Below are positions 17,874 through 28,700 of a DNA stretch of 46,948 bases, in pieces (position 1 is the stretch's first letter; each line of letters opens with the position of its first letter). Made by a program: the position numbers and the translations under genes. The stretch comes from an uncultured bacterium (GTDB taxonomy: Bacteria > Cloacimonadota > Cloacimonadia > Cloacimonadales > Cloacimonadaceae), in assembly GCA_938009275.1 (NCBI GenBank), contig CALLHY010000072.1:1-46948 (forward strand), in the 5' to 3' direction. Under the pieces are notes generated by a model. That model was not told where the DNA came from, did not search any database, and worked only from the letters and a program-made list of their open reading frames with translations.

Positions 17874-19473
17874 CTCAACCTTTCCTTACGATGCCAAATC
17901 GGAACAAGCATACAAGAGCAATCCTGCCATAAGGCTTTTTGGAAACAGATTTAGTACTGACCAGACAAGTTTAGAATTGTTGGGCGAATTCTTACTGATA
18001 ACTACTTCTGTAAAGGAGATCGAGGGCAAAGAACTGAGATCAGCTCTTCCCCCTTTGGATGACATCCATTCTTGGAGCAATTCCAAGTTAAAATACTCCC
18101 CAAAAATCAAATTGAATCTTAAGCTGTTTGCTTTCTTAAGTTCATCCAGACTGGATTCAAGACACCTTACCCACAGAGAGCATTACACCCAGCTAATACA
18201 GGAACTCAAAAAAAGAATCAAAGTAGATAGCAATGATAAGACTCAGGTAGTAAAGACACTTGAGAATTTACTACTTGGCTTTCAGGGTGCAGGAACAAGT
18301 CGAACATGGTGTGCACAGTCATTTATTCCCATTAGTCGTGGCCTAGTTGCTGGTGAAGCTATCTGGAATGAAACAAAGGCTAAAAGTCATTATGCAGAAT
18401 CTTGGAGCTATGTTCTCGATAATGCCAAACTTTACTTTTCATTGAATAAACATAGATTCTTAGCAAGAGGAGGAGAACTCCTGTACCTACAGATATGCAA
18501 TGCGATGAAGCAAAACCAGGAAGCAATACAAGCCTGGAACCTGGATGCAAAGCTTGAATTCAGCTCAGAAGAGCTAGAGCCAGAAAAGTTGCTTAACAGT
18601 TTGGAGAGGGGCCTGGCAAAGTTTTTTAGCGCTTGTCCTAAGTTTATCGATGACCTGGCTGAGTTCATCGATGACAAGCTAGATCCTGAAACAGCCGCAA
18701 AGACAGACATGCACGAACAGCAACCGAGGTTTGTAGAAGCCGGTTGGTGCAATAGCGCAACCTGGCAGGAAGGCTACCTGTTGGCAGTGGAAATGAACAG
18801 AATATTGTCATCCGGCCTGGATGTGATGGACAGCGTTTACTACCTAGAGACCTTATTCATGCTGCATACCCTGAGGAATCTAATCATGCAGAGCTCCAGG
18901 TGTTTAAGCAATGGAGAAGCAAAATGGCCTGGCTACTATATGGCTATAAACAGGTCTGACGAGGAGAATGGGACGCTCAAGCGGATATCGCATCAGAGCC
19001 TCAAAAACATCGAAAAAACCATCTATATGGCTATCCGCTCGCATATGCAGGATACGGATATAGTTCAGGATGAGAAGATCCTCAAAGAAGCCGATACACG
19101 TTCCGGGCACAAGTTCTTCTTAAAGATGGCAAAGCAAGCCGGTTTGGTGATTCCCAAGCGGGGCGCTTGGGCTCGATTTGTTTTAACTCCCCAGATACTC
19201 AGGGTGCTGGTAACTACCATTGTACCGCAGCAGGGGAGGATAACATATGAAACATTTAAACAATTGATAAGAGCGAGGTGGGGCATGGTGTTTGACGAGG
19301 CTGGATTTGGCGAGTGCTGCCAATGGCTGGGGGTGGAAAAGGTATATCTTTCCAGTGATACAGATGCCTGGCTACTTGAAATGCTGGCAGAAAGCGGCCT
19401 CTTGATGCATTTGTCGGATTCCTGCGCCTTGGTGTTGCACCCCAACCAAGGGAATGATGGAGCTGGATCATGA
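17866..19473 (+). CDS. sspG: SspG/DptG-like protein (PT restriction module)
   Basis: A 535-residue protein with no P-loop and no nuclease motif that I can see. The C-terminal third (FVLTPQILRVLVTTIVP onward) looks like a winged helix pair. DptG/SspG proteins are the least understood members of the three-protein restriction complex, and the identity here comes from being between F- and H-like genes. ATG at 17866 follows GGAGGT by five bases and overlaps the upstream stop. The gene ends in ATGA, overlapping the next gene by four bases. Confidence 0.55.
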   Translation: MSNSTFPYDAKSEQAYKSNPAIRLFGNRFSTDQTSLELLGEFLLITTSVKEIEGKELRSALPPLDDIHSWSNSKLKYSPKIKLNLKLFAFLSSSRLDSRHLTHREHYTQLIQELKKRIKVDSNDKTQVVKTLENLLLGFQGAGTSRTWCAQSFIPISRGLVAGEAIWNETKAKSHYAESWSYVLDNAKLYFSLNKHRFLARGGELLYLQICNAMKQNQEAIQAWNLDAKLEFSSEELEPEKLLNSLERGLAKFFSACPKFIDDLAEFIDDKLDPETAAKTDMHEQQPRFVEAGWCNSATWQEGYLLAVEMNRILSSGLDVMDSVYYLETLFMLHTLRNLIMQSSRCLSNGEAKWPGYYMAINRSDEENGTLKRISHQSLKNIEKTIYMAIRSHMQDTDIVQDEKILKEADTRSGHKFFLKMAKQAGLVIPKRGAWARFVLTPQILRVLVTTIVPQQGRITYETFKQLIRARWGMVFDEAGFGECCQWLGVEKVYLSSDTDAWLLEMLAESGLLMHLSDSCALVLHPNQGNDGAGS

Positions 19474-22400
19474 AATACATTGCGCGTTCGTTCAAAGATT
19501 ATATCACAGGTAGGATAGAATCCCAGCTTCCTTCCATGGAATTGGGCGGGAAAATGATCTTCATGGTGGAAAGCATACCCGAAGGTCTGACAATAGCTAC
19601 TGCAGACCTTATCAGCAGTTTCTTACATAATATTGCTGATACCAATGTACTGATCAAAGTCGCCAGAACACTAACCGATGAATGGACTGACGAGGGCAGG
19701 GACAAGGCTGATAAGGCCGGGTGGATAACCTTACTGGACAATCTGGCTTATTACCGCAATGAGCCTATGCCACCTGATAAATATAACGTGATAGTCCTCT
19801 ATGGGTCTGATGTTGTCACTGATTCCGCCAGTCTAGCTGATTTCAACCTTTGTAGTTTGAAGTTTGTTTGGGAAACGGGAATGTCTCGTAGTTTCAGTCA
19901 TTGGGTTGTCGATAAACTTAGTTCCAACGGCATAGATTTTTACAACAAAGCAGACATGCTGGTATTTGATAATATCCTCTACCCTATCATCGAGCAGGGT
20001 AGGGCGGACCTGATATCCCTCAGCAAGTGGCTGGAGCGCTTGGACCTATCATACTGTGACAGCGTTCCGACAGTGTTAGAAGTGGTTTTGACGAAGCTAC
20101 GGGATTTCCAACTACCCAATTTCACCAGCTTTCCCTATACTAGAAAAAACAAGAAATTCAATCCGTACGTCTATAAGGCTATTGAGTTCTTTAACTACAC
20201 CATGTTCATTGAGGAAAACCAGAAAAGGAAGGCTGTAAAGGCCATTGATGGGATACTCGAAGCCATCGAGACCGGAGAAGAGGGATGGGAAGACCTGGAA
20301 AATGAACAGATTCGAGGCGCGTACAGTAGCGGAACGGAATTCTTGGGCGGGATGAAGAACTACGTCCTGACTGCTGACCAAGAGGAGAAAGAAAAGCTCT
20401 TGGAAAGCGATTTCGTCTTCATCTTGGACAAGATACTGAAATTCAAGAAAAAGCAGGAAAAGAAGAAAACTAGCGTGAAGAGCTTGGAAGGAAGCCCGGT
20501 AGAAATTGTACTGACAGCCATGTGGGACAGTCTCTCAGAGTTTTCAAAGTCAAAAGATTATGGTAGCGTGGAAGATCTAAGCAGGATAGAGATAACTGCT
20601 GACCTGTTCAAGCACGACATGGAGTGGGATGACAGCGAGGGAGACTATTCCACCCAGGATGTCTCAGAACTGGCAAGAGAGTTCTTGCACAGGCTCATTG
20701 GCGGATTGGACAGCTTTATCATACAGCATACCTGCCTTAAGAACAAAGATGGCCTAGAGATTGAGATTCAGTGCAACCTGGACAGCGATGAGATCAAATT
20801 CCGCTATAGCAGGACGGCGATCTCCGAACTGGTTTTCAGCGTGAACCTCTATGCACAGGAAGACGAAAAGCCGCAGGAAAGAAGATACGCCTGGAAACTG
20901 CCCTCCAACCATAGCTATCGCCTGGCAACAGAATTGATCAACATGGCAGCCGATGAATTGGATAGGCCAAACCATGCGCTGGTATTACCCTTCTTCCACC
21001 TTCCCTATTATGACGAGATTCTTAAGACTTCATCCAATGATGAGCTGCGGAGAGTCTTCCTGCACAGCTTGAGAGACTCTGCTTCAGAAGGGTCTTTCCT
21101 GAGAAATCTGTTGTCTGGGACTTGGCTGAAGCATGACGATAGACTGCTACCCCATTATAGAAATCTTGCCGAGAAGTACCACCTGTTTATCAAAGCTGCC
21201 AAGAAAAGCGGATTGATCGCTGCTTTGACAGACACCTCGGTTTGGGACGTTCTGAGACAGCATTACGAAGAGGTACTAGACCTGATAAGCACTCAGGAAG
21301 AGATGCTGAAATCTCCGATGGCTGGAATGATGCTAAGAGCATTTATGGTGATAAGAGAAAGAGAGAAAGATGGAAATGAAGCATGGTATAGTGAGGCTTA
21401 CGAGAAATCAGGGATCATCACGGTGCTTCACCCGTCTCTGCTGGAAATGCTTCAATCCCAAGTAGTTTACCAAAGTTCATGTTTCAACTATGCTGTGAAA
21501 GCTGAAACCGATAAAGACAAGAGGCGGGATGCCTTTAAAAAACATATTTGGCAATCCTATCTTGACCTTTCTCATATCAGAACACCCATAAACTGCATTC
21601 TGATCGATGATGGGCTCAATCTGAACACCAACGTTGTGGGGCATGAACTGATCCACAAAGTAGGTGATCCGATTGATGGAGAGGACCTGAAATCGACCAG
21701 GCTGATGCTGGGAATGTCCGATGAAAGCGATGATGAAATAGGCGATGTGAGCGATGCGGACATGTTCTTGGAAACCCGGGAATCCAAACTGCTCAACAAT
21801 CTTCTGTTAGACTATTTCAGGCTGCATCCCCACGCCAGAGATGGACTGAACCTGGCCGTTTATAGAAACCAGGATATTCAACCGATTATCGCAGCCATAC
21901 ACGCTTATCTAATGAAGCTTTCAAACATAAAAGATACGAATTACTACGTTATTAGAAATGAGCGCAATAAACCCTACAATATCAGCGTGAGCATTTTTAC
22001 CGATTCTGCTGACGATAGCGGCATAGCCCGATGGATAGAGCTTTGGAGAGAAAGATGGGAAGCAGCTGAGACTGAAAGCAAATTCCAGGTATACCGCAAC
22101 TGCAGGTTTTCCATCTCGCACCGATTGATCAATACCGCCGACCATAACTCATTTTTGAGGATGATCAACGATAATTTCAGCACCGATGTGACCATCCTGT
22201 ATGACATAATCGGGACAGGAAACATCGCCGATAAGTTTGAATCCGTCGATCCCATGGACATCCGAACCCACTCTCTCAAATACCCCATCCTGGAGAAAGC
22301 CGTAGCTACGATAGACAATCCCTCTGATGAGTTTAAACGCTTCAGGATTATAAGCAATAGGCAGTTCAGCATTAGCTCACGGTTAGCGGGCTGCATGCAT

Positions 22401-24893
22401 GCCCTAAAAAGTGGCAATGCCCAAAAAGGCACGGTAGTAATGGGTACTGGAGATCTCAAGCCCTGGATGGAAGTGATCGGGGCAGTCCACAGCAAGTCGG
22501 AGTGGGTAATCTGCATCGATCCTAGTGTGGATGACCGCCTGATACGAGATTCAGGCAAGAAAAGCGAGCTGCAGAGGGAGATTATTGGTTTCGGCTCTGG
22601 AGTGGGCATATCAGGTGAAGAAAACTACACCATATCGACCGAGCACTTTTCGCTAAACGACATTGAAATCAGGCTGAGAGCTTCCATCAAGCAACTGCTA
22701 GCAGACATTAAATGGACTGAGGAGGACTATCAGGCTGTAGCCAAAGGAACCATGAAAGTAGCCCAGGAATTGTCCGGATTGTCGTTGGTAAGGGCTACAG
22801 GGGCGGCAGACCAGTATATCAGAGATTTCATGGCATATGCCCTCACCCGTAAGATTGTGGGTAAAGATGAAGCTTTGTTGTGTGATAATCTGGTGACTCT
22901 CGATGCATACAGGCATTGGTTCGACTTTGCGGAAAGCGGAGTAAGGCCTGATCTGCTGTGGCTAAAGGCGAACATAGGCCAGGATAACCGCATGCACCTG
23001 AACTTGCACCTGATTGAGTGTAAAATGGGTAATAAATCTGAAGAACTGCTGATTAAGGCCAAACACCAGATCAATAATGGGTTGAGTGTATTGGTAAAGG
23101 CATTCAAACCGAATTTCCAGGAGCAGCAAAATCTCGATGACGATAAGCCCGATCGCCGCTATTGGTGGATGCAATTACATCGCCTGATAGCTGCTAAGGC
23201 CAGGATAGACAAATATCACGAACAGCAGGTCATATCAGCGTTGGAGAAACTAGCCGAAGGAGATTACGGAATATCATGGAGCGCTTCCGTGATGGCTTTC
23301 TGGATTGATGATGAGCATGGCACAATCAAGAAATCAGGTTCCTGGAACAACAATGAGACTTCTACTGGCAAGGCTAATGTATTTTCAATAGGCAGGAATT
23401 ACATCAAAGTACTTGCTCAATCAACAGATGAAACCACAGGAGTCATTGCTAAATTTCTGGACGAGCCTCTTTCAGAAGATGAGAATGTCATGCAACAAAT
23501 TGAAGACATCGACCTACCCCCTAGTCCGGAAGATGAAGACTTCCAACCCGGTGAGACTTTGGCAGATTGGGACGATGACGAGTCTGAAGATGATGGAAGA
23601 GAAACTACGCCTAATTGGGATGACGAAACAAGCCCTGAGCCCCCTCAAGAGGAGTCAACGGAAGACCAGCCTGATATTGAGCAAGAGCCAGAAGATGAAG
23701 AAGGCCATCAAGAAGACGATGATATTGTGTTGCCCAAGATTCCTGAGAGGATTCTCCTGGGCAAAACCACAGGTGGCAAAGAAGTCTATTGGGAGTTTGG
23801 GCATGATAGCTTAGCAAACAGACATATGGTGATATTCGGCACATCCGGAATGGGTAAAACATACGCAATACAATGCCTTCTATGCGAAATGGCCAGGCAG
23901 AACCAGAACAGCCTAGTCATAGATTACACAGATGGCTTTGTCCCAAACAACATAGAGACTGCTGCAAAACCGATTATTACTAGTGATGGACAGACGTTCA
24001 TATACAATGATCCACTTCCTATCAATCCTTTCAAAGCTCAAGTCAGCGAACAGGATGGCATGAAATTCAAGGATACTCCAATCACAATCTCAAAGCGAGT
24101 ATCTTCAATTTTCAAAAACGTGTATGATCTGGGAACCCAGCAGCTTCCTTTCACTATTGAGGTCATCCAAACCGGTATTGAGCGATATGGCGATGAATTC
24201 AATCTGGACAAGATGCTGGAGATGTTTTATGAATACCTCGATGACCCATTGTACACAAAGAACACTGTCCAAACTACTATCACCAAATTGAAGCCGTTTA
24301 TCACGAGCAAACCCTTTTTGGTCGACAGCAGGGAAATTGGATGGAATGAGCTGTTTGCTGATGAAAAGAATAGAAGCAGAGTCTTCCAATTCCATAAAGT
24401 TGACAAGCACTCATCTAGAGCTATCATAGAATTTGTTTTATGGGACCTTTACAACTACGTTAGTAGCTATGGTGGAAAGCATTTACCCAAGGCCATTGTA
24501 CTAGACGAAGTTCAAAACCTAGATCTGGGACCCGACGCGCCAGTGGCAAAGTACCTTACAGAAGGAAGAAAACATGGCTTGGCCTTGATAACAGCAACTC
24601 AAACTGTTAAAGGAGTTGGTGGTGTCTCTGATGCAAAGGTCAGTAGGCTATTTCAAGCTGAGATGAAGCTATTCTTCAAGCCCACAGAGAATGAGATGAA
24701 GGAACACGCTCAACTGCTTAACAATGCTATTAGCGATATTCCGGTGAAGGAATGGACAAATCGGTTAGCAAAACTCCAAAAGGGTGAGTGTTGGGTTTTG
24801 GGAAGGCACCTGGATGATCTTTCTGGAGAACTGAGATTGAAAGCACAGAAGATTCGTATCTCCCCCCTTGAAGAAAGAGGTTTCCATGGCTAA
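19470..24893 (+). CDS. sspH: SspH/DptH-like HerA/FtsK-type translocase (PT restriction module)
   Basis: An 1807-residue protein, the largest in the window and about the size of DptH. The C-terminal 370 residues form a HerA/FtsK-type ATPase: Walker A in IFGTSGMGKTYAIQ near 1460, Walker B in KAIVLDEVQNL near 1675, and EGRKHGLALITATQ after it. A very acidic linker (about 1345-1420) separates it from the rest. Around 1158-1186 RPDLLWL is followed some 20 residues later by LHLIECKMGNK, a PD...ECK pattern typical of PD-(D/E)xK nucleases. If so, one chain carries both a motor and a nuclease. It would attack DNA without PT marks. The family call is firm; the nuclease is an inference. Confidence 0.72.
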   Translation: MKYIARSFKDYITGRIESQLPSMELGGKMIFMVESIPEGLTIATADLISSFLHNIADTNVLIKVARTLTDEWTDEGRDKADKAGWITLLDNLAYYRNEPMPPDKYNVIVLYGSDVVTDSASLADFNLCSLKFVWETGMSRSFSHWVVDKLSSNGIDFYNKADMLVFDNILYPIIEQGRADLISLSKWLERLDLSYCDSVPTVLEVVLTKLRDFQLPNFTSFPYTRKNKKFNPYVYKAIEFFNYTMFIEENQKRKAVKAIDGILEAIETGEEGWEDLENEQIRGAYSSGTEFLGGMKNYVLTADQEEKEKLLESDFVFILDKILKFKKKQEKKKTSVKSLEGSPVEIVLTAMWDSLSEFSKSKDYGSVEDLSRIEITADLFKHDMEWDDSEGDYSTQDVSELAREFLHRLIGGLDSFIIQHTCLKNKDGLEIEIQCNLDSDEIKFRYSRTAISELVFSVNLYAQEDEKPQERRYAWKLPSNHSYRLATELINMAADELDRPNHALVLPFFHLPYYDEILKTSSNDELRRVFLHSLRDSASEGSFLRNLLSGTWLKHDDRLLPHYRNLAEKYHLFIKAAKKSGLIAALTDTSVWDVLRQHYEEVLDLISTQEEMLKSPMAGMMLRAFMVIREREKDGNEAWYSEAYEKSGIITVLHPSLLEMLQSQVVYQSSCFNYAVKAETDKDKRRDAFKKHIWQSYLDLSHIRTPINCILIDDGLNLNTNVVGHELIHKVGDPIDGEDLKSTRLMLGMSDESDDEIGDVSDADMFLETRESKLLNNLLLDYFRLHPHARDGLNLAVYRNQDIQPIIAAIHAYLMKLSNIKDTNYYVIRNERNKPYNISVSIFTDSADDSGIARWIELWRERWEAAETESKFQVYRNCRFSISHRLINTADHNSFLRMINDNFSTDVTILYDIIGTGNIADKFESVDPMDIRTHSLKYPILEKAVATIDNPSDEFKRFRIISNRQFSISSRLAGCMHALKSGNAQKGTVVMGTGDLKPWMEVIGAVHSKSEWVICIDPSVDDRLIRDSGKKSELQREIIGFGSGVGISGEENYTISTEHFSLNDIEIRLRASIKQLLADIKWTEEDYQAVAKGTMKVAQELSGLSLVRATGAADQYIRDFMAYALTRKIVGKDEALLCDNLVTLDAYRHWFDFAESGVRPDLLWLKANIGQDNRMHLNLHLIECKMGNKSEELLIKAKHQINNGLSVLVKAFKPNFQEQQNLDDDKPDRRYWWMQLHRLIAAKARIDKYHEQQVISALEKLAEGDYGISWSASVMAFWIDDEHGTIKKSGSWNNNETSTGKANVFSIGRNYIKVLAQSTDETTGVIAKFLDEPLSEDENVMQQIEDIDLPPSPEDEDFQPGETLADWDDDESEDDGRETTPNWDDETSPEPPQEESTEDQPDIEQEPEDEEGHQEDDDIVLPKIPERILLGKTTGGKEVYWEFGHDSLANRHMVIFGTSGMGKTYAIQCLLCEMARQNQNSLVIDYTDGFVPNNIETAAKPIITSDGQTFIYNDPLPINPFKAQVSEQDGMKFKDTPITISKRVSSIFKNVYDLGTQQLPFTIEVIQTGIERYGDEFNLDKMLEMFYEYLDDPLYTKNTVQTTITKLKPFITSKPFLVDSREIGWNELFADEKNRSRVFQFHKVDKHSSRAIIEFVLWDLYNYVSSYGGKHLPKAIVLDEVQNLDLGPDAPVAKYLTEGRKHGLALITATQTVKGVGGVSDAKVSRLFQAEMKLFFKPTENEMKEHAQLLNNAISDIPVKEWTNRLAKLQKGECWVLGRHLDDLSGELRLKAQKIRISPLEERGFHG

Positions 24894-25731
24894 GAAAGAA
24901 GTCAATACACGCTTGCCCAGGAACTTCCACCGTACTTTCAAACCGGAGCGGCAATATATCAACGCAATTTTAAAGTTTGCGGCTGAAGGCCGATCTGGCG
25001 ATGCTCAAGCAATTTCTGACAAGACAGGGATTCCCACTGGTGAGTCATCAGGGAAAGTGCTTCCAACGATAGATTATTGTCAGGGAATGGGCCTGATCAC
25101 GACTAAGAGAACCAAAGATTTGTTAATCAGTCCGGAACTAACAGATCTTGGAAGGGTCATCTTGAGGGAAGATCCCTTTTTAAAAACCGATGTGAGCCAA
25201 TGGTTATGCCATCTGAACCTTTGTAATAAATCCACTGGAGCAGACGTGTGGTATTACGTGTTTTGGTCAGGTTACCACAGCCTGGGAGACAAATTTTCGA
25301 GAAACGACCTGGAAAACATGCTGGAATCTAGGTACGGTAGCAGTAATCGCAGTTTAATTGGGCCTCTTCTCAGTATGTACGAGGATGAAGCGTCTTTTAA
25401 GGTTTGTGGCGCTTTTCAAGATGATGGCAAGATGATAACTCGTAAAAAGGCACCAATCAAAGACGATCTGGCCAGGGGTTATGGAGCATGGATTATAAGT
25501 TCGATGGAACTCTGGTTTCCAAAGCAGAATCAGGTTTCAACCGCTGAAATCGAACAGAAAACAGGATGGCTGACGGTTTGCAGGTGGCTGGGACAAGGAA
25601 TGTCAGATATACTCGATTTGGTCGAGAGAAAGGGAATTCTTAGGGTGGACAGACACATGAATCCTTGGATTCTGAGCCCTATGAAAACGGCTAGAGAAGC
25701 ATACAATCAAATGTTCGATGATATGATCTAG
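24886..25731 (+). CDS. Second DUF4007-like (SspB-like) protein
   Basis: A 281-residue protein behind AGAGGT, overlapping the sspH stop by eight bases, so it belongs to the same operon. Residues 85-150 keep the DUF4007 pattern: LTDLGRVILREDPFL, then SQWLCHLNLCNK, compare LLDE..DPYLED and YWLLHWKL in the first copy. The N-terminus differs: instead of GHQTF it has RNFHRTFKPER and a winged-helix-like segment (AISDKTGIPTGESSGKVLP). I infer a divergent SspB-like protein paired with the ATPase encoded 15 bases downstream. It may nick at another site or act in restriction; sequence alone cannot decide. Confidence 0.6.
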   Translation: MAKKEVNTRLPRNFHRTFKPERQYINAILKFAAEGRSGDAQAISDKTGIPTGESSGKVLPTIDYCQGMGLITTKRTKDLLISPELTDLGRVILREDPFLKTDVSQWLCHLNLCNKSTGADVWYYVFWSGYHSLGDKFSRNDLENMLESRYGSSNRSLIGPLLSMYEDEASFKVCGAFQDDGKMITRKKAPIKDDLARGYGAWIISSMELWFPKQNQVSTAEIEQKTGWLTVCRWLGQGMSDILDLVERKGILRVDRHMNPWILSPMKTAREAYNQMFDDMI

Positions 25732-25746
25732 GGACTGGAGGAAATA

Positions 25747-28700
25747 ATGATCCTAAAGGACATCGTAAGGTTTAGGGGAGATAAGCTCTTCAATGGAGCT
25801 GTAAACATCGATTGGTACATAAGTGATCCTGACAAATCACGATTAGCGGCTGAAGCATTTGTTTTTCATGGACCTGCCTATCATGGTGTTTCTCAGGATG
25901 AAGTAGGATATACTCATGGTCACAAGCTAATTGATACAGCAAGCTTCACCAAGGCAATAGTGAAAAGATCATATGGCCATGAAGATGTCCCGTTTACATT
26001 GGCCATAGCAGGATATGGAACCGGAAAATCACACCTTGGTGTTACAATCGCGGAATTACTGAGTGCTCCTGTAGACAACACCCCCGCTGACATCCTGGCT
26101 AATATTTCATCTGCAGATAAGCAGATAGGTGATGAAATTGGGCTTTTACTCGATGATGCTGATAAACCCTGTTTAGTCATTGCTCTTAATGGACTCACAA
26201 AATTCGACTTTATACATGGATTATCCAACCAGATCATACAAGTTCTTCGCAGGGATGGACATGACGTAAAACCAATCGAAGATCTAAGACCCAGATTCCA
26301 ACAAGCAGTCAGGATGCTGAATTGGGTCACCAGTCCCCAGTTACAGGAGGAACTGTCCGAGATTTGTGGAGGTGCTAGCCCGGCGGATATCATAGCATTG
26401 CTGGAACAGCAGGATGAGGCTACATACATCAATGTAAACAAGTTCTTAAGCAAACATGATATGCAGATTAGAAACCTACAGGGCGAATCAGTACAAGAAC
26501 TGATCGGCAGAACTGTAGAAGTCTATTGTGGCGAAGGAAATCCATATCAGTCCCTTGTCATCCTGTTTGATGAGTTTGGAAAATATATGGAATTCGCCTC
26601 TACTCGAAGTCATTTAGCCGGAAGCGGAGTTCTTCAAGAGCTATTCGAAGCCATACAGGCTTACTCGCCTAAGGTCTGTTTCGTGGGCTTTATCCAATTT
26701 GAACTGAACGCTTATCTTCAACGCATGGCTCCCGATCAAAAAAACGAGATGCAAAGATACATTACCCGGTATCAAACAGCTGATAAGCTTTATCTATCTA
26801 CCAATCTTGAAACGCTCATAGCCAATCTGATCGAGAAGAAGAATCCCAAGTATTTAGATCAAATCTTTGAGGCAAAATCAGCCTTCCAATCTTCTAATCG
26901 TGAGCGAGCCAAGATAAATGCGTGGTTTCCTAGCTCCAAACATATTCAGGTCTGGAATGATGCAGACCTATTTCACAAAATAGTCAGTAAAGGATCTTGG
27001 CCTTTATCAGCATACAGCGTTTGGCTCCTTTACTACCTGTCTGCGGTTGGAAGCCACTTACAGGAAAGATCTGCCCTAGCTTTATTGATAGAAGCTTTCA
27101 ACCAGTTTGAATCGAGCCAGATATCAGAAGACCAGGATTGGAGGATTGCCGCCGTAGACATGATGAGCAATTCTTTTATCCACGAGTTACTGAGTTCTGA
27201 AGAATCTGGCGCGCAGGGAACCATCATGCAAGCATACCAGACAGTCATGTCGAAGTATGCTACAAAGTATTCTGTAAACCAGATAAGGATTCTTAAAGCC
27301 ATCGTCCTAAGCTCCAAACTGGGTTTGGTAGCAGCTAACCGTACGGACGCAATCGAAGCTCTCGTGGCCTTGACCAATATGGATGCGGATGCAGTGAAGG
27401 TTGACCTGCAGACCTTGCTTGATGAATACAATGCTATCGAGTGGGATGAGGCATACAAGAGCTTTGATATCCTAAGTGACGCTCTTCCCCGAAGTCAGTT
27501 CATCAACCACATCCGGAGGCTTTCAGCCAGTTATGATGAAAACGCTCAGTCCCAGTTATTCGTCTCTTCCATCAAGGATTGTTGTGATCTGATCAAAGAT
27601 ATCCAGAGCGACTTTGCTGAAGAGAACAAGATCAGCACCCCGGAGTGGACTTTTCAGGCAAAAGTGGCAAATCTGGACACATTGCCTCAGCAGATAATAC
27701 TCGAGACTGACAGATGGTCAAAAGCAGAGAGTATAGATGATCCAAGGGGGTCAATTCTCTATGTTTACCTGGGAGAAACCGCCGACATAGACAGCGTTTC
27801 AAGAGAAGCTCACAAACTTTTAAAATCAGCATCAGAAACCCTCAAGGTTAAAGCTGTCCCAATTTTACTGGTATTTATGCATGATGTTGAAGGAAAACTG
27901 GGGCAAGGACTCATCGAGTTATCTATCTTGGATTCCCTATCCAACGAAGAGCTGGCAAAATTCGGCAATCTGGTAGAATCTCATAGAGTGAAAATCGAAC
28001 GTTCTATACAAGAAGCTGTGGAAGCCCTACTGAGAGAGAAAAGATATACCTCGCTGGGCGGGAAGCAAATGGAAGGATTGAGGCTGAGTAAGGCAGCCAC
28101 AGAGCTGTTCAAACAAATCTACACCCATCCTATTCTGTTTCCTTTTGATGGCTTTGCCACCTCTAGAGGAAACGCGGCTGATACATGTTCCATGCTAACC
28201 CGGGAACTGATGCACGCTACCCTGGATTATAGCACAGTAATGGCAAAACCTGTTAAAGACAAGAATAGAGTAAACAGCGTTCTCAGAGATGCTTGGGGCA
28301 TGTTCTCTACAAGTGGGAAAATCAATAGACGGCCCACTAATAACATTCTCAAGAGCCTTTCAATCAAATGGGATGAGATACTACAAGAACGGATGCTGTC
28401 CCTGCGCGAAATGTATGACACCATGATCAAGCCTCCCTATGGAGCCAATCAAGACTCGGCAGGATTATTCTTGAGCGTTTACATCTCCCCACGCAGCAAC
28501 ACCTTAAACGTATTCAAAAATCAACAGTATACAACTGTCAATGGGTGGGCAGATGACAGTCTAATCAGAGCAAAACACTTCAATCCGTCAATCTTGGACG
28601 ACGCCTATTTGCTCCTTAGATCTGATGACACTTCTGAGTGGGAAGCCCTTCTAGACGAGTGGGAGCAGGCAGAAAGCCACATAGCCCGTGTAGATTGCAT

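Noticed and set aside
21974..22609. Minus-strand frame of 211 codons inside sspH
   Set aside because: Antisense to an intact 1807-residue gene, with no ribosome site or domain.
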